DNA from: Branchiostoma lanceolatum
Taxonomy: Eukaryota; Chordata; Leptocardii; Amphioxiformes; Branchiostomatidae
Assembly (NCBI RefSeq): GCF_035083965.1
Contig: NC_089727.1
Location: 16,072,769-16,136,768 of the forward strand
Direction of reading: 5' to 3'
Length of the DNA: 64,000 bases
Shown here: positions 59,629-64,000 of the stretch, one piece after another
Layout of the letters: every line of letters begins with the position of its first letter
How positions within the stretch are numbered: position 1 is the stretch's first letter
Made by a program: the position numbers and the translations under genes
Notes under the pieces: model-generated
Told to the model about the DNA's origin: nothing
Database searches by the model: none
The model's input: the letters and a program-made list of their open reading frames with translations, nothing else

Positions 59629-61609
59629 CATTTTATTACTAAATTTATCTAACGCTGCACACCAAAAGCCATGACAATCCGTCAACCCCTTCTTGAATTT
59701 TTTACCTTCAAAGTCTCCTTGGTGTATGACTCTTCAAGAAATATACATTGACATTAAGGTAATTAAGACAATTTTATTCCTGAATCAAAGTAAGAAACAA
59801 CAGAGAAGTGTAACTATCAGAATGAGAAGCTCCTCAAATGGAGAATCTTTGTCGAGAGAAAAGTGAGGTTATTAATGTATTACTGCCGGTTGCCCTGTTA
59901 TCTAAGCTTCTACAAAGAGTTCAATAGCTGCAGGAACTACCAAGTTGTATGTTAATGTAACATCTTCCATTGTATGTCAGGAATGGCATTTCACTATAAC
60001 ACGTTAAGTCTCAGTCACTATAATTAGGTTATGTATTCCATTGCTGTGCTGAGAATTCTGCGGTCTGAGGTTTTGAATCTGAGAGAAGATTTTAGCTCCC
60101 AATTTTCAAATAAGAGAAATACCAAAATGAGAAAGTTCCTGACATACTGTGGAGGATCTTTTTAATATAATCTATGAAAATGACGCTTCAACATTTCTCA
60201 CCTGAAAAATTATTGGTTGAAAGCAATGTAAATACATGTGTATTCCATTCAATATTACACTAAAGATTAGCATTATATCTTTTCTTAGCCTTAAGTTTCA
60301 ACATCTACAGTCTCGTTCTATATTAACATAATATTAGCATGATATCAAACTATATTGACTAATGATAATATTAGCCTTACAGGCAGATGCACACAAAATC
60401 ACTTCTGTACATGCAATCTCCAAGTCAACAATCTCAGAAAACAAAATTTTTAAAGTCTTATTTACAAGAATCAAGATGTCATATTTACAAGACTTTGATT
60501 TTTAGTATTTACATCTTCCTCAGCAGGCTTTTAATAAGTAGTTTAAGCACAGATATAGACTTGTCTGTGACATGCTAGCTAAAATACAGCAGACTTAACA
60601 AACACAACTGCAGAGCCAAACAATCTCATTCTTGCCTATTGCCTGGGCCATATCTTTAGCAAACATATAAAACAAACACACACACAGCAGTACAAAAAAA
60701 ACACACACATTCAAACCCAAAACAAAAATAGCTTAACAAGGAAAAATATGAATAACAATTTATCCATCTCATCATTATCCAAGGTAATATTCAGGGAGAC
60801 TCCATCCATGATACAATCATTCTGATTTGAGTGACAAATGAAGTTGTAATAAAATATATTGTACTACGTCTTCTTTGTACTGCTTCGACATAACAAGAAT
60901 TTAAGAGAAGTCTTATCTGACAACATAGCAATCATTAAAAGATTTTTAATCTCCTGTATAAAATATTTTATCATTTGTTGGCATGCAGTCACATAATTTT
61001 CCTGAAAATACGCCTTTCATCTTATCTATAGTTCCATGCAACATTATTGTTAAACACAAGACATCTCTTCCTCAAAAAGGTAGAAGTACCTACTAGTACT
61101 ACTTTGTCATGACTATCTTCATGAAATGTTATTACTTATACAAGATAAAGAAACAGGTTTTCCATGCTATATTAACTGCCTTATCTAGTCTTGGCCATTC
61201 ATGTCATATTGAATGGTAATCAATCAATCAATTGAAAAGCTAAGAAGCCTGGGTAAGTTGAAGTATTGAGGTAAACTGCAAGGTGGCCAGCAACTTTCAA
61301 CAACTGGATTTTGTAAATCAACTTAACAGAGCTATTCAAGCCACATGGACTGTTCTATGTTTTCTACCTGATTAGCATGCCAGTTTCATGGCTTTACCAA
61401 CATCTCTGTAGACAACTATTCCAGGTGTACATTTTGTAAAAATCTCAGTCTTTTGCAATATTCCAGGTACTGCAATTTAAGTTTTTCTTCATAGTTCTCT
61501 TCACAATCATGCCACAGCAAAAAAATTTGCATTTCCATGATGAAAACTCCAGGATGAAGAAGAAGAGCACCATATTTCAGCTTCGTCTCCCTTCCTGTAA
61601 TAAATCTCT
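59629..61609. other. AT-rich intergenic DNA
   Basis: No exon seen. A stretch at about 60470-60635 resembles 54700-54855. Some A-rich and CA-rich microsatellite tracts occur near 60670-60730. The 3' UTR of the minus-strand gene that starts past the right edge probably occupies the right part. Confidence 0.5.
60470..60635. repeat. Partial third copy of the segmental-duplication flank
   Basis: Shares TTTAAGCACAGA.ATAGACTT and CTGCAGAGCCAAACAATCT with 54700-54855 in the same orientation, with moderate divergence. Confidence 0.65.
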
Positions 61610-63832
61610 CTATGCGTAGGATTCGGTCTGTTCCTCGCTTGCTACCGTCTTCTCCGACCTGTCTTTCTTCTTCTTCTTCTTCCTGTGACGACTTTCCCCT
61701 GGAAACTTGTCTTCCACACCCACGTAGGTCTCTCCATCCTCTCCATAGCTCAGTCTGTAGGATAGGGGGTTAGAAGTTAGCAAAGACACCAAATGGTGAA
61801 GAAAACTTAACATGAAAATGGAAGTGCAACAAAGGATTAGCCTGGAGTCCAGCCTTATTAGCTTTCCGTTCGCTACCCAAGCTCCGCTCCTCGCCAATAA
61901 GTCTGGGCGCTATTACCATTCAAACGATTGGCGATGACGTCACGTAATCAGCAAATTCAAGCGGTAGTCCAATCACCATGAAGTATTTTTTCACATGATG
62001 AATGTTTTGATACAGGGGTCGGTTCCCGGGAAAATTCGCAGGGTTGGTTCGCGGTAAACGAGGAGCGGAGCTTGGGTAGTGAACGGAAAGCTAATAAGGC
62101 TGGACTCTAGGCTAACAAAGGATAGCAGAAAATTTTTTGTTGCTATTTTTATGTAGAATCCCAATTCATTTATATAAGTAACAGAGCTAAATGACTAATG
62201 AATACATGCTTTTCAAGACATCAACTTGGACCATAGAAAAGTTTTCTCATTCTGATTTCAGAAAACATGCCAAAAATAGGTTTTGAATTACAAAATTTCA
62301 AATGGAAAAAAGTTTGAAAACACATTGCTCTCTTGAAATTCTTTGTCATGCAATAGGCTTTTAATAAGGCTACTTCAGAGATACAGTTTAGACCACATCC
62401 ATGCTATATTGTGGTGCATTTATAAGCATTAGACTAAGTGTTGATCACCTTGGGTTAGCCAACATTTCATCCTGTTCCACCTCTACTTGTGACCCAGGTG
62501 GCATGTACCAGTTATCGCTGCATGTGATAAGCAAACACCACGATGGAGAAGAAGGGACAGAACATTAACAGTGTTCTACACCCAGGGTGTGTAACGTTAC
62601 ATGTAGGTAGAAAATAGCAGCATGATTGTGCACTGATTCAATGAACACAAGTAATGTGTGCAATCTTTGTACAATGTGTTTTGTATAAGATTGGAGAGTC
62701 TCCAGTCTTAGACCACACAGTGTAAAAAGTTTACATAAGACTTTAACTGGTCTGAAACTCTACTCAACTTTTACCAACAGTTTTGTGCTTGTAAAAATGC
62801 TTCTAAAGTAGAGATTACTCCATATATCACCAGCAACTGAATATAGTCTCCCCACTAAATTGACTCATGAAAATTGAAATCCTGGTATTAGTACTCGCAG
62901 AGTGCAAAACTGCAATAGCACACCAAAGTGACACCAGCAGCTATGAGGCTTTGTAAGTAATATGCAGCTATGGCAGAGCAAGAAAAAGACAAGTTTCCCC
63001 AATGCACACATAGAAATAGCTTAGTCAAAAGGAAGGTCCTCTTATTATGCTGTTCTTGTACTGTTTGGTCAGGAGAAGGATGTATACGGCCAGCTGGAAA
63101 TTTCAGCACAGACGTGGAACAGAAACAACACACAGAAGGTTGTTTCAGTGTACTGTAACTGTTATTCCAAACTGTCACATTTCTGTCCCCAAATGTATGT
63201 ACAGAAACCATCAGTTTAAAGCTGTACTACCTGTGAGCACATGTGCATTTACTCCACCACCAGTGCATTTTGCGTGGGAGTTATACATGTAACTGTAATA
63301 CTTGCCTCTTCTCTTTCTCTAACCGCCTGCTACCCCTGAGGTAAGTATGCACACACAGTTAAGCAAACACTCAGTGGGAGAGGGTTAAAAAAGCGTCAAC
63401 GTTCATCAAGCCAAGAAAACCCGACTGGGTTGGCAGATGCTTGAAAATGAACTGTCTGTCATCGAAGGACAGAAAAGATCACAAGGGTTGCAGTTCCAGT
63501 AAAGTCTGACAGGGGGAGACTTACTGAGCAAGGAGGTGGAGAAAGTTGCCACTTGGGGAACTCCTAGAGTTAAGCACAAGGGAAAGAGGAAAAACATACA
63601 GATGAGGAAATGCTACACAGAAAGCAGAAATGTCCATCAAAGTTAGTAGTCACACAAGCTGTCATTAAAACGAAGCAAAAACAAAGAGAATCTGTTAGAA
63701 AACAAACAAGATTTGCTATAGAAGGCAGCTAAAAGTGAATTAAACTTTTTAGAATCATCTTACTGCACAGAGTATGCTGGCCTCTGTGTATCTTGCAGTG
63801 TGTTGTCTTCACCCATTTCTTTTCCATTTTGC
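61610..63832 (-). CDS. 3' end of an unidentified gene (four terminal exons, charged tail)
   Basis: Exons on the minus strand: 63764-63832 (69 nt), 63306-63335 (30 nt), 62449-62517 (69 nt), 61610-61754. Phases agree at all joins. The tail reads QNGKEMGEDNTLQDTQRP... then GSRRLEKEK, DNWYMPPGSQVEVEQDEML, ANPRLSYGEDGETYVG, a run of six Lys, and ends EEQTESYA. It is highly charged with no hydrophobic segment, so it is probably a cytoplasmic or nuclear C-terminal tail. The 30-nt exon has a GC (not GT) donor, and skipping it keeps the frame, so it may be optional. The gene continues beyond position 64000. I do not recognise the family. Confidence 0.55.
61838..62114. mobile_element. 277-base TAGCCTGG foldback with 9-base target duplication
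   Basis: The arms begin TAGCCTGGAGTCCAGCC and run about 60 bases through GCTTTCCGTTCGCTACCC and AGCTCCGCTCCTCG. ACAAAGGAT is present on both sides (61829-61837 and 62115-62123). Confidence 0.9.
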
Positions 63833-64000
63833 CTTTAATATAAAGAAGATTTTTATGTGTTTATGTTGTGCATTTTGGATATCTGTACTAACTCTTTATG
63901 ACAGAAGGTGCTATTCAAGGTATGTTTGTGAAAAATGATGAAAGAAATGTGCTAGAAGAAAATTCTCTACAACTTTGGTCTACATGGATTCCTCTTTGGG

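Overview
This looks like a stretch of an invertebrate chordate nuclear genome, most likely an amphioxus (Branchiostoma). That is an inference from three things: single-copy proteins that align closely with vertebrate families, short spliced exons with GT-AG introns, and a dense load of tRNA-derived SINEs and short foldback DNA elements. No bacterial-style operon, CRISPR array or rRNA was seen.

Layout. 1-2756: repeats only. 2757-6692 (+): nine-exon D-amino-acid oxidase (DAO). 8371-11162 (+): two-exon tRNA-dihydrouridine(47) synthase (DUS3L). 13528-16786 (+): four-exon NTF2-related export factor (NXT). 19060-27986 (-): CD36-family scavenger receptor of SCARB2/LIMP-2 type with a pair of mutually exclusive exons. 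28828-43308 (+): twelve-exon PAP2-type lipid phosphatase resembling sphingoid-base/sphingosine 1-phosphate phosphatases, head-to-head with the SCARB2-like gene. 46938-48549 (-) and 55522-57175 (-): two tandem paralogues of a small membrane protein with a Glu-rich tail. 53016-54598 (-) and 59170-59628 (+): two low-confidence small spliced genes. 61610-63832 (-): the last four exons of a gene that continues past the window edge.

The exon models were built by hand. In each named gene every junction keeps phase, and the summed exon lengths are divisible by three and close to the family's usual length. The genes do not form one pathway. The SCARB2-like receptor and the lipid phosphatase probably share a divergent promoter region. 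The tandem paralogues share a conserved promoter block with a CRE-like site and an RFX X-box-like palindrome, and a similar pair of sites precedes the candidate gene at 59170.

The strongest novel observation is the 74-nt/74-nt exon pair in the SCARB2-like gene. Both exons have the same phases and encode two versions of the same luminal segment, so exactly one must be used. Other points of interest are the undescribed tandem paralogue pair, a triplicated splice acceptor before exon 8 of the phosphatase gene, and several families of foldback transposons, some with clear target-site duplications.
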